A stretch of 64,000 bases of DNA, from NCBI GenBank assembly GCA_964446865.1, contig CAYURD010000006.1:21124-85123 (forward strand), in the 5' to 3' direction. Shown in pieces: positions 44,744 through 52,923 of this stretch. The translations under genes and the position numbers were made by a program. The stretch's first letter is position 1. Each line of letters starts with the position of its first letter. This DNA is from Glaciecola sp964446865 (GTDB lineage Bacteria > Pseudomonadota > Gammaproteobacteria > Enterobacterales > Alteromonadaceae). The notes under the pieces are model-generated. The model worked only from the letters and a program-made list of their open reading frames with translations. It searched no databases and was not told the DNA's origin.

Positions 44744-46855
44744 TTATTCTTCAAGCTTATATTTCTCAAACCAAGCGAGAATGTTTTCAACTTTACCCAC
44801 AAGTCTTGATGGTTTGCTTGCAATGCCATGTGATGCGCCGGGCACTCTAACAAGCACGGCGTCGACTTTGCGTAATTTCAGGGCCTGATAAAACTGTTCA
44901 CTTTCTGACATTGGCGTGCGTCTATCTTCTTCGCCAGTCAGTAACATAGTAGGTGTGGTCACATTTCCCATAAGAGATAAAGGCGAACGTTCCCAATAAT
45001 GCTCAACGTGCTCCCAAGGTAAGCCTGGAAATTGATGAGGTATTTGATAAATATAGCTATCGGCAGTAAGCACCTTTGAAATCCAATTAATAACGGGTTT
45101 TGCAACGACAGCGGCTTTAAATCTATCTGTTAAGCCAATCGCATATGCGGCAGCAATACCGCCAGCAGAACCTCCTGTAATAAATAGCTGTTCGGCGTCC
45201 ACAAGTCCTTTATCTATCAATGCATCTATGCCAGACATATGGTCGGCAAAATCATATTTTGAAGAATATTTATTTTGTAGAAGAAGGGCAAACCGTTCTC
45301 CGTAGCCAGTGCTGCCTCTGTGGTTGTTGTAAAACACAATGTAGCCTTCAGCGGCCATGCGTTGAAGCTCAGCACTAAAGACTGGCCCATAAGCTAGATG
45401 CGGGCCACCATGGATTTCAATGATCATTGGGTATTTTTTACTGCTGTCATAATCAGGAGGCAAAATATACCAGCCATGGATCTCTTCACCATCTATTGAA
45501 GATGCGTAGGTAAATTCTTTTACCTCTCCAAGTGTTTTATGCCCAAATACATCTTCATTTAACTGTGTTAGTTGTTGTTCTTTTTTGCCTTTTTTAACAA
45601 AAATGTCGGCGGGTCTGTCAGTACGGCCTCTAGTAAATGCAATCGTATCATTTGCATACGAAAAGGTACCGCTAGTGTAAGGACGGCCTAAGGAAACACC
45701 ACCAAGTCCTTTAAGTATGTTTTTATGTTTGGAATTTGACACTCTAACGTAGTCAATTTGCGTGACGCCTCTTAACATTTGTTGGTAATAAATACCTCGG
45801 TTCTCATCCCAATGAAAGTTAGATACGCTGTTATCAACGCCTTGTGATAAGTTTTTATCATTGTTGCCATCAATGTCCATGATGTGCAAATAACGATTTC
45901 GGTAGGCGAGTTTTTTGTCATCACGTTTCGAGTATGCAATATATTCTCCGTTTGGAGAAACCAATGGCGAGCTTTCGATACCAGGAGCGTTGGTAATTTG
46001 CTCTATTTCACCGGCTAAATTAACAGAAAATATATCTGCTTCAGTGGTTTGATATTCCCATTCAGGATGACGATTAGCTGAAAAGAAAACTTTCTCGCTA
46101 TTTGCACCCCAGCTTAACTGCCCGCTATGATTGAAATGCCCCGATGTTAGTTGCCTCGCGCTTCCTCCGTCGCTTGGCACTATAAATACATGACTAAAAG
46201 TGGGTTCTAAAATGCCCCTTCCATCGGCCTGATAGCGAGCTTTGGTAACATATTCAAAACTCTCTGCCCATTTTGCGCCCTTAGGTTTAGTTGGCATACT
46301 CACTGAAAACGGTTTTTCATTCGATTTTACACGCATGGTAAACGCGATATGCTGACCATTTGGTGACCAAGTAATAGAAGAAGGGGAAGAGGGGACATTA
46401 CTTATTAAAGCAGTTTGTCCGGTATCCACCCATCTTACATAAAGCTGAGCTTTGCCACTGGTGTTTGAAATGTAGGCAATACGATTTCCCTTTGGTGACC
46501 AACGAGGAGAATAATAATTATGTGTTGAAGAGACTAGCGGGCGATGGCTTTCACCTTCAATATCGGTTATCCAGATGCTTGAGCGTGTGCTGTCGGTCAT
46601 AATGTCGTTTGAACGGCGAACATAAATGATATTTTTGCCGTTTGGTGATATCTGTGGATCGCTTGCGACTTCTAACTCAAAAATATCTTCAGGCTGAAAA
46701 TGTGGATGCTCAATACCACTGCGCTCTTCATCTGTTATCGAATTGGCAGAGGTAGTCATACTGAAACCTACTAACAAGCTAGCTATAATTAGCGGTTTTG
46801 CATTTGTTACGTTGCTTGTTAAAGAGGGCAAGATAGAAGTTCGAAGGTGAAACAT
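44744..46855 (-). CDS. S9 family prolyl-oligopeptidase-like peptidase, exported
   Basis: A 703-residue peptidase. A hydrophobic stretch at about 23-37 (PLIIASLLVGFSMTTSANS) suggests an exported or periplasmic protein. Residues 50-430 contain PD40/WD40-like beta-propeller repeats (QISPNGKNIIYVRR, PRWSPKGNRIAY). The C-terminal alpha/beta-hydrolase has nucleophile Ser563 in GGSAGG, Asp in GEEDRRTP and His in GASHGI. It resembles dipeptidyl/acylaminoacyl peptidases that degrade short peptides. Monocistronic, convergent with recA. Confidence 0.88.
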   Translation of the reverse strand: MFHLRTSILPSLTSNVTNAKPLIIASLLVGFSMTTSANSITDEERSGIEHPHFQPEDIFELEVASDPQISPNGKNIIYVRRSNDIMTDSTRSSIWITDIEGESHRPLVSSTHNYYSPRWSPKGNRIAYISNTSGKAQLYVRWVDTGQTALISNVPSSPSSITWSPNGQHIAFTMRVKSNEKPFSVSMPTKPKGAKWAESFEYVTKARYQADGRGILEPTFSHVFIVPSDGGSARQLTSGHFNHSGQLSWGANSEKVFFSANRHPEWEYQTTEADIFSVNLAGEIEQITNAPGIESSPLVSPNGEYIAYSKRDDKKLAYRNRYLHIMDIDGNNDKNLSQGVDNSVSNFHWDENRGIYYQQMLRGVTQIDYVRVSNSKHKNILKGLGGVSLGRPYTSGTFSYANDTIAFTRGRTDRPADIFVKKGKKEQQLTQLNEDVFGHKTLGEVKEFTYASSIDGEEIHGWYILPPDYDSSKKYPMIIEIHGGPHLAYGPVFSAELQRMAAEGYIVFYNNHRGSTGYGERFALLLQNKYSSKYDFADHMSGIDALIDKGLVDAEQLFITGGSAGGIAAAYAIGLTDRFKAAVVAKPVINWISKVLTADSYIYQIPHQFPGLPWEHVEHYWERSPLSLMGNVTTPTMLLTGEEDRRTPMSESEQFYQALKLRKVDAVLVRVPGASHGIASKPSRLVGKVENILAWFEKYKLEE

Positions 46856-47014
46856 TTTTATTCCCTTGATTTAAGAATTGAGACTAACGTCATGTTATAG
46901 GGTGTTAGTACGCCTTTAATTCGAATTAAGCTTACCTGAAATAATTTTCAAAATAAAAAAGTGAGAGCAGTAGGCAAAAACGCACATATATTGGAAGGTT
47001 TCGTCTGAGTTTGT

Positions 47015-47356
47015 TTATTCTGTAAAGTCGATATGTTCTAGGGTATTTTTCCAGCTATTTGGAAATTTGCCTTGTAACACATAAGAAAAAGCAATTAGCT
47101 CTGCAATAACATGATACAAACTTTCAGGAATTTCTTGGCCTAAATCAAGCTGAGCCAATAGCTGGCTAAGGTCATCATCTTTATGGATCAAAACTCCGTG
47201 CTGTTGGGCTAAAGCAATCATTTCCTGTGCAATATCCCCCGTTCCTTTTGCTACTACTTTAGGCGCAACATTTTTCGCTTGGTCGGCGTTAGCTTGCGAG
47301 TATTTCAGCGCGACCGCGCGTTGAGTCGAGTGATTGCTTGTATTCGGTTTATACAT
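47015..47356 (-). CDS. FhlB-like protein (FlhB C-terminal domain homologue)
   Basis: A protein of about 113 residues equal to the cytoplasmic switch domain of FlhB/YscU export proteins: AVALKYSQANADQAKNVAPK, then GDIAQEMIALAQQHGVLIH and ELIAFSYVLQGKFP. The Asn-Pro-Thr-His autocleavage site of FlhB is not present. The frame extends up to 47440, but the ATG at 47356 overlaps the FliK-like stop by 8 bases and starts just before the conserved region, so I chose it. The pairing with a FliK-like protein recurs in gammaproteobacteria. Confidence 0.82.
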   Translation of the reverse strand: MYKPNTSNHSTQRAVALKYSQANADQAKNVAPKVVAKGTGDIAQEMIALAQQHGVLIHKDDDLSQLLAQLDLGQEIPESLYHVIAELIAFSYVLQGKFPNSWKNTLEHIDFTE

Positions 47357-49844
47357 AGGCTTGCACCACTTGAAAATCATTCTTGTGTAAGGTGTCTGGA
47401 ATTTTACCAACATAACACTTCGGTTTTGTGATAAGACCAAGGGTCGTAAAACGGTTTTCTAAGTAGGGCAAATAGTCCATCACTTTGTTTTTAAGATTTT
47501 GGTTGGACGCGTACAAATGTAAATCAAGACTGTTGTTAATGAGTTTGACCTTTGCCAATACATCACCTTGTTCGCCGATTTCAAGTTTCATATTCAATTG
47601 CCAAGATTGCTGAGTGTCGACTTGCTCTTTTTCAGGTGCTTCTTGATACCGGCGAATCACTAGCTCTATATCTTTTTGTTGGGGGGAAAACACATTGGGC
47701 AAGGTATAATAAAAAGTATCTTGGCCTTGTAAGCTAGCCTCCATGGAGCGCAGTTTATGCAGGGAGTGCTGACTTAGTACTTTGTTTAATTCGCCTATTA
47801 AATTTCCTCGAGGATCGACTCTGTTAATATCTTGCAGTAGTTTTGTGTGATTTTGTGATGCTTTTAAGCCTAAGACTGTTTTATTCTTCGCTTGACCTGT
47901 CTGTAGCCGAGCATCCATTGGACCTATGCCACTTAGCATCGTTTGTTGCAGTTTGCTCAGTGATTGAAGGTTTAGATGAGGGCTTTGGGAGATGAGTTTC
48001 GCTTGTAAACTCGCCTGAAGCATGGTCACGAGCGCATTCACCATATTGTTTTGCGGCCTGATGTTAACATCACCAGAGCTTGTATTTTGACTATAGCCTG
48101 CCAATTGATGACTACCGAGCAGACTTTTAATTTTATCTGCTTCTATCGTGCTAATAAAATCTTCGTTAGTTTGTTCTGAAGATAGGTCGTTGATAAAGGT
48201 GCTGGGCTGGCTAGTGGGCGCTGCCGCATTAATTTGAGTAATGTGCTGACTGATAGAATGCAATAGTGCCTTTAATTCAGGACCTGCTTTTTTTTGCATG
48301 ACGGCAATTTCGCTCATCAATGCTGGCAGCAATTTACTGAAGTTTTCGGCTCTGGGCAATACTTGATTTAACTCATTGGAAACCGCGGTTTGCAATAGTG
48401 AGCTTGTTTTCAATGCAGATTCGGAGTCCAGACCGTTTTTTAGGAGTGATGTGATAAGCTTGCTTTTGAGAATATCACTTATAAGAGCGTTTGTTTTACT
48501 CGCCACATTTGTATCTTGACCGGCAATGGCTTTTTGTTCCGTTCTCGCCTTTTGTTCCGCTCTCTCCTTTTGTTCCGCTATCGCTAGGGCACCACTCCCT
48601 TCCCTAGTGATGTCAACTTGTCCATTGCGTTCGTTGTTTTGATTATTCTGAGCGCCGAGCAATTTAGTCAATTGTTGAGATTCAGCAGTTGTGAGAAGAT
48701 TGCTCGATAAACCAATTATTAGCGGTTTGGCAATTACGCTTAGCTGTATTTGATTGCTGAGGTTTTTTTCAGCATTGAGCAAAATTTTGGCATCAGACAA
48801 CACTGCATTACTAATGCCATCGCTAATATTCTGTTTTATGCTTGCACCTAAAGCACTTAGGTTTGATGCGTTTGTCGCAATCACAAGACCATTTTGTAGC
48901 GTAGCTGAATTTGGCGCACTGACGAGCGAAGACAGAGTCTGTCGTATCCTTGTTAAATTTTGCAGCAGTGCTTGATTAATTGTTGCTAAGGTTTCTTTAC
49001 TTAGCGATTGTCCCGAGGTAAATGTTTTTGCGCCATTTTTGCCTATTAAGACATCGCTAATAATAGATGATGTTTTTCCATTAATATTGCCAGTGCTATT
49101 GCCATCAATGCTCAGCTTTACGCTTTGCCCATTTTGCAGCTTGTTGCGAAGTTCGTTATTAATTGGAATATCTATATTGATATTAGTGCCGTCACCGAGT
49201 GCGACGACTAGCCTAAGCCCAGTAGCACTAGCGGGAGGCACATTAATAGTATTATTAGCACCGAGAAAAGAGACCGTTGCATTTGCATCAAATTTTAAAA
49301 TAGGTTGTCCCGACCTATTAGCGATGTCAATGACTGCCGCAATAATGGCATTTGCTTGGACTGAATTAGCCGGTATTTGAAGTTGATTAAGGACAATTGG
49401 CGAACTCTGCTTGAGTATTAACGGGTTAAGTTGAGGCCACTGTGCACTTAGCTCATTGAGCACTTTGTTAAGCGTGTTGTTTGGTAAAGACTTGATGGGG
49501 TTATTTGGGTTTATTTGTTGGTATTGGGCTTTAATGACCGAAAAGTTAGCGGTCCTATTATTTGCGCTGCTGTTGCTGTTAATCAGAAGCAACTTGTCGC
49601 CTTTTACGAGATTTGCAGCAGCCTCACCCGAAAGAGCTTCTTTCGCAAACGTAATTCGCTCCCCGCTATTTTGGTTTTGTAGCAGTATTTGGTCTTGACG
49701 ATTAGCAAGCACAACTAACGTTAAGGCTTGCACTTGTTGCGCTTGAGACGAGCGGGTAGGGAGCCCAGTCGTTGCATAGCCAGACTGAGCCGATTCAATC
49801 ACTTTTGTGACGGATTGGAATATGTTTGATTTAACCTCGTTCAT
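47349..49844 (-). CDS. FliK-like flagellar hook-length control protein
   Basis: An 831-residue protein. The C-terminal region (about 735-800: LNMKLEIGEQGDVLAKVKLI, LHLYASNQNLKNKVMDYL) resembles the Flg_hook domain of FliK, which senses hook length and switches the export substrate. The long N-terminal part is low-complexity, rich in Asn, Ser, Gln and Leu, as in variable FliK rulers. An insert of 18-base repeats (EQK-rich) lies near residues 420-438. No other flagellar genes are in the window, so function is inferred from the domain and the FhlB-like partner. Confidence 0.78.
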   Translation of the reverse strand: MNEVKSNIFQSVTKVIESAQSGYATTGLPTRSSQAQQVQALTLVVLANRQDQILLQNQNSGERITFAKEALSGEAAANLVKGDKLLLINSNSSANNRTANFSVIKAQYQQINPNNPIKSLPNNTLNKVLNELSAQWPQLNPLILKQSSPIVLNQLQIPANSVQANAIIAAVIDIANRSGQPILKFDANATVSFLGANNTINVPPASATGLRLVVALGDGTNINIDIPINNELRNKLQNGQSVKLSIDGNSTGNINGKTSSIISDVLIGKNGAKTFTSGQSLSKETLATINQALLQNLTRIRQTLSSLVSAPNSATLQNGLVIATNASNLSALGASIKQNISDGISNAVLSDAKILLNAEKNLSNQIQLSVIAKPLIIGLSSNLLTTAESQQLTKLLGAQNNQNNERNGQVDITREGSGALAIAEQKERAEQKARTEQKAIAGQDTNVASKTNALISDILKSKLITSLLKNGLDSESALKTSSLLQTAVSNELNQVLPRAENFSKLLPALMSEIAVMQKKAGPELKALLHSISQHITQINAAAPTSQPSTFINDLSSEQTNEDFISTIEADKIKSLLGSHQLAGYSQNTSSGDVNIRPQNNMVNALVTMLQASLQAKLISQSPHLNLQSLSKLQQTMLSGIGPMDARLQTGQAKNKTVLGLKASQNHTKLLQDINRVDPRGNLIGELNKVLSQHSLHKLRSMEASLQGQDTFYYTLPNVFSPQQKDIELVIRRYQEAPEKEQVDTQQSWQLNMKLEIGEQGDVLAKVKLINNSLDLHLYASNQNLKNKVMDYLPYLENRFTTLGLITKPKCYVGKIPDTLHKNDFQVVQAYV
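48532..48585. repeat. Three 18-base tandem repeats inside the FliK-like gene
   Basis: Units at 48532, 48550 and 48568 each start TTTTGTTCCG and code in frame on the minus strand for six-residue EQK-containing units (AEQKER, AEQKAR, TEQKAI). Copy-number change would lengthen or shorten the ruler region without a frameshift. Confidence 0.85.
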
Positions 49845-49881
49845 AACAAGCTATCGGCACAAAACCTTTTTTACATGGCAA

Positions 49882-49909
49882 TTGATGCAAGTAATGCAAA
49901 ATTTATGCT
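49882..49909 (+). promoter_or_regulatory. Possible promoter of the ccm operon
   Basis: TTGATG (49882-49887), 16 bases, TATGCT (49904-49909), located 38 bases before the ccmA start in the divergent spacer with the FliK-like gene. Matches are moderate. Confidence 0.4.
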
Positions 49910-49946
49910 AGTATTCGCTTGATTTTCAATAACATGAGAAAAACCT

Positions 49947-50579
49947 TTGTTGGTGTTAGACGCAGTCCAGTTGAGTTGTGAAAAACAAGACCGAATTTTG
50001 TTTCAAGATATTGATTTATCTATCAAAACGGGCGAGCTAGTATTGCTTAAAGGTGAAAATGGCGCAGGCAAAACGAGTTTGCTTAGGATACTTGTTGGGC
50101 TAAGTCAGCCACAAAACGGCAATGTGCGTATTAATCAACACGATGTACAAAGTGACGTAAATTTGGCGTCATCCCAATTAGTGTATGTTGGTCATAAACT
50201 TGGACTTAGCGCATTACTTAACCCCATCGAAAATCTTCAATTTTATTGTCAAAGCATTGGCCAGGAACAAGTGGCTCAAAATGACATCATTGACATACTA
50301 GAACAACTTGGTCTGCATGGTCATGAAGACCTTTCAGTCAAAAATTTATCAGCAGGCCAACAAAGACGAGTCGCGTTGGCCAAGTTATGGTTGCACAAAA
50401 CTGCAAACTTATGGGTGCTTGACGAACCGTTTACGGCCTTAGATGTCGCAACGGTTGAATTATTACAAACCTTCATTGCTGAGTTCTTGCAACGAGGCGG
50501 TGGTGTGATTATGACCTCTCATCAAGCAGTGCGTATCGACCATCCAATCCGAGTATTTGAGTTGGAGTATGCATGGTGA
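49947..50579 (+). CDS. ccmA: Heme exporter ATP-binding protein CcmA
   Basis: The ATPase of the CcmABCD complex of System I cytochrome c maturation, releasing holo-CcmE for heme delivery. 210 residues: Walker A GENGAGKTS, signature LSAGQQRRVALAK and Walker B WVLDEPFTALD. Starts are TTG at 49947 or 49950 or GTG at 49953; none is ATG because TGA at 49935 closes the frame. It overlaps ccmB by 7 bases and starts the ccmA-I operon. Confidence 0.94.
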   Translation: MLVLDAVQLSCEKQDRILFQDIDLSIKTGELVLLKGENGAGKTSLLRILVGLSQPQNGNVRINQHDVQSDVNLASSQLVYVGHKLGLSALLNPIENLQFYCQSIGQEQVAQNDIIDILEQLGLHGHEDLSVKNLSAGQQRRVALAKLWLHKTANLWVLDEPFTALDVATVELLQTFIAEFLQRGGGVIMTSHQAVRIDHPIRVFELEYAW

Positions 50580-51280
50580 GCCAACAAGACGATACTTTAC
50601 AATCGTACAAAACGCTTCCTGTCCTGTGGGCGGTAGCAAAGCGCGATTTTTCACTCGCGTATCGTCAACGAGCAGAGCTTATGCAGCCGTTGATGTTTTT
50701 TTTGATGGTGATTACCCTTTTTCCGCTTGCCATTGGGCCTGCCCCGCAAACTTTACAACTAGTGAGTGGTGCAGTGATTTGGGTAGCAGCGATACTGTCG
50801 CTACTTATGGGATTGGAGCGCTTATTCAGAGACGATTATTTGGACGGTAGCCTAGAGCAACTTATATTGTCGCCTACGCCCCTTTATTTAATTGTGCTGG
50901 TTAAAGTGGTGAGTCATTGGCTTGTCAATATGATCCCGCTTCTTATTATGTCTCCATTGCTCGCGCTCTTTTTAAATATGACACCAAGTATGTATACCAC
51001 GCTAATATTCACGCTTTTGCTGGGTACGCCGATAATTAGCTTAGTGGGAGCAATTGGCGTTGCTTTAACCGTGGGCTTACAGCGTTCAGGTGTTTTGGTC
51101 GCGCTTTTACTCATTCCGCTTTTTATCCCGTTACTTATATTTGCCACTTCGGCAATAGATTCTGCAGCAATGAATTTACCAATTAGTTTTCAACTTGGTA
51201 TTATTTCGGTGCTGTTACTTGTCGCGTTGGCAGTATCGCCAATGGTAATTGCATATTCTTTAAAAGTGAGTCAACACTAA
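50573..51280 (+). CDS. ccmB: Heme exporter membrane protein CcmB
   Basis: Membrane subunit of the CcmABCD complex. 235 residues with six hydrophobic segments; AVAKRDFSLAYRQRAELMQPLMFFLMV is the typical N-terminus before the first helix, and the C-terminus ends ALAVSPMVIAYSLKVSQH. It is somewhat longer than usual at the N-terminus. The stop overlaps the ccmC start (shared base A at 51280). Confidence 0.93.
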   Translation: MVSQQDDTLQSYKTLPVLWAVAKRDFSLAYRQRAELMQPLMFFLMVITLFPLAIGPAPQTLQLVSGAVIWVAAILSLLMGLERLFRDDYLDGSLEQLILSPTPLYLIVLVKVVSHWLVNMIPLLIMSPLLALFLNMTPSMYTTLIFTLLLGTPIISLVGAIGVALTVGLQRSGVLVALLLIPLFIPLLIFATSAIDSAAMNLPISFQLGIISVLLLVALAVSPMVIAYSLKVSQH

Positions 51281-52356
51281 TGTGGAAATGGATAAACTCT
51301 TTTGCCCAACCTGAACGTGCTTACGGCGCGTGCAATAGCCTATTGCCTTATTTTACTTTCATTTTATGTGTATGTTTACCAGTTGGCATGATTTGGGGTT
51401 TGGCATTTTCGCCCACCGATTACCAGCAATTTGACGTGTATCGTATTATTTATATTCATGTCCCTACGGCCACATTGTCGTTAAGCGCGTATATGGCAAT
51501 GGCATCAGCGGCTTTTGTGGGGATAGTTTGGCAGTGGCGCAGTGCGTTTATGGTCATGGTGGCGATTGCGCCAATTGGCGCAGTGGTCACGTTTATTTCT
51601 TTATTTACTGGTGCTGTATGGGGTAAGCCCACTTGGGGCACATATTGGATTTGGGATGCTCGTTTAACGTCTCAGCTCATTTTATTGTTTTTATACCTAG
51701 GCGTAATTGCACTTTATTTGTCGTTTGACGATAAGCAACAAGGAGCTAAAGCCGCGGCGATTATGGCTTTGGTAGGCGTGATAAATATACCTATTATCAA
51801 ATATTCAGTTGAATGGTGGAATACATTGCATCAAACTGCCACTATCAGCAAATTAGATAAACCGTCTGCGCCAATGTCTATGGTAATTCCTTTGCTTACT
51901 TCTATGCTTGGTATGGCTGGTTATATTGGTACGGTAACGTTAATTAGACTCAAAAATGAGTTGTTAAAGCGTGATGCTCATCGGCCTTGGGTGGCAGAGA
52001 CCCTGCAAAAAGAACATTTGCAAAGGGAACAAGCGCAACAAAAGCCAGTCATAGGTATAACGTGGTGGGTGATCATCGTAGTGTGTTTAATTGCAGGCTT
52101 AAGTGCAGCATTTATGCAAGGATTTAAGTTTGACAGTATGAGTGCTTTTTTTGACATGGGCGGTCGAGCTATTTTCGTTTGGTTGAGCTTTGGCGTGGGC
52201 TTATTAGTGTTAGCTGTATTATTTGTAGTGAGTGTATTGGAACGCAAGGGAATTATTGATGTTGCCAATCGTCAACGTGAGAGAGCCGAAAAAATAATGG
52301 CGGCGAGAGAGCGGAAAAAGGCGGCAAAAGCGGCCAAGGCAGCACAAACAAATTAA
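51280..52356 (+). CDS. ccmC: Heme handling protein CcmC fused to CcmD
   Basis: CcmC carries heme to CcmE in the periplasm. Residues 1-240 are a normal six-helix CcmC with heme-ligand histidines H60 (YIHVPT) and H184 (NTLHQT) and the WWD region (W114-D126, TYWIWDARLT). CcmC normally ends near residue 245; this protein has 358. The extra part has a new helix (about 260-279), then a CcmD-like module (about 282-345): FDSMSAFFDMGG, FVWLSFGVGLLVL and a basic tail. CcmD is otherwise missing between ccmC and ccmE. The added helix would bring the CcmD start to the periplasm, preserving both topologies. Confidence 0.9.
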   Translation: MWKWINSFAQPERAYGACNSLLPYFTFILCVCLPVGMIWGLAFSPTDYQQFDVYRIIYIHVPTATLSLSAYMAMASAAFVGIVWQWRSAFMVMVAIAPIGAVVTFISLFTGAVWGKPTWGTYWIWDARLTSQLILLFLYLGVIALYLSFDDKQQGAKAAAIMALVGVINIPIIKYSVEWWNTLHQTATISKLDKPSAPMSMVIPLLTSMLGMAGYIGTVTLIRLKNELLKRDAHRPWVAETLQKEHLQREQAQQKPVIGITWWVIIVVCLIAGLSAAFMQGFKFDSMSAFFDMGGRAIFVWLSFGVGLLVLAVLFVVSVLERKGIIDVANRQRERAEKIMAARERKKAAKAAKAAQTN

Positions 52357-52452
52357 AAGTACGCCCATAAAATCTAAGACTATTGATACCAGGTCAACCA
52401 AAGGTATCAATGGCAGTAACAAAATTTAAATTTAGTAAGAGTAGAGAAAACA

Positions 52453-52923
52453 ATGAATGCAAGACGCAAACAACGATTGTTCGCAGTTAGCAGTATCTTT
52501 TTACTGATAAGTGTCGCGGTGGGTATCATGTTGTATAGCTTAAGCAATAATTTTGATGCTTTTTACACACCAACTGAAATTATACAAGGCAAAGACCAAA
52601 CCGGAAAAATTCCAACGGTTGGTCAACGTTTGCGAATTGGTGGGATGGTCGTGCCTGGAAGCGTTAAGCGCGACCAAGATACGCTTGCCGTCAGCTTTGA
52701 TTTAGTCGATACAGGACCTGCGGTGACTGTGCAATATCAAGGCATATTGCCTGACCTATTTAGAGAAGGCCAAGGTATCGTCGCCACGGGGATCCTTGAA
52801 GGCAGCAAACTTATCGTTGCTCATGAAGTGTTAGCGAAACATGACGAAGAGTATATGCCGCCCGAACTTGCAGAAAAAATGAAAGGCATAAAACATATTC
52901 CACCCGCGGAGGCATCGTACTAA
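52453..52923 (+). CDS. ccmE: Heme chaperone CcmE
   Basis: A 156-residue membrane-anchored periplasmic chaperone that binds heme covalently and hands it to CcmF/CcmH. N-terminal anchor at about 9-30; the OB-fold follows; the heme-attachment histidine is H130 in LAKHDEEY, with Y134 as the likely axial ligand. The gene's last base overlaps the ccmF ATG (52923). It lies 96 bases after the ccmCD fusion. Confidence 0.97.
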   Translation: MNARRKQRLFAVSSIFLLISVAVGIMLYSLSNNFDAFYTPTEIIQGKDQTGKIPTVGQRLRIGGMVVPGSVKRDQDTLAVSFDLVDTGPAVTVQYQGILPDLFREGQGIVATGILEGSKLIVAHEVLAKHDEEYMPPELAEKMKGIKHIPPAEASY

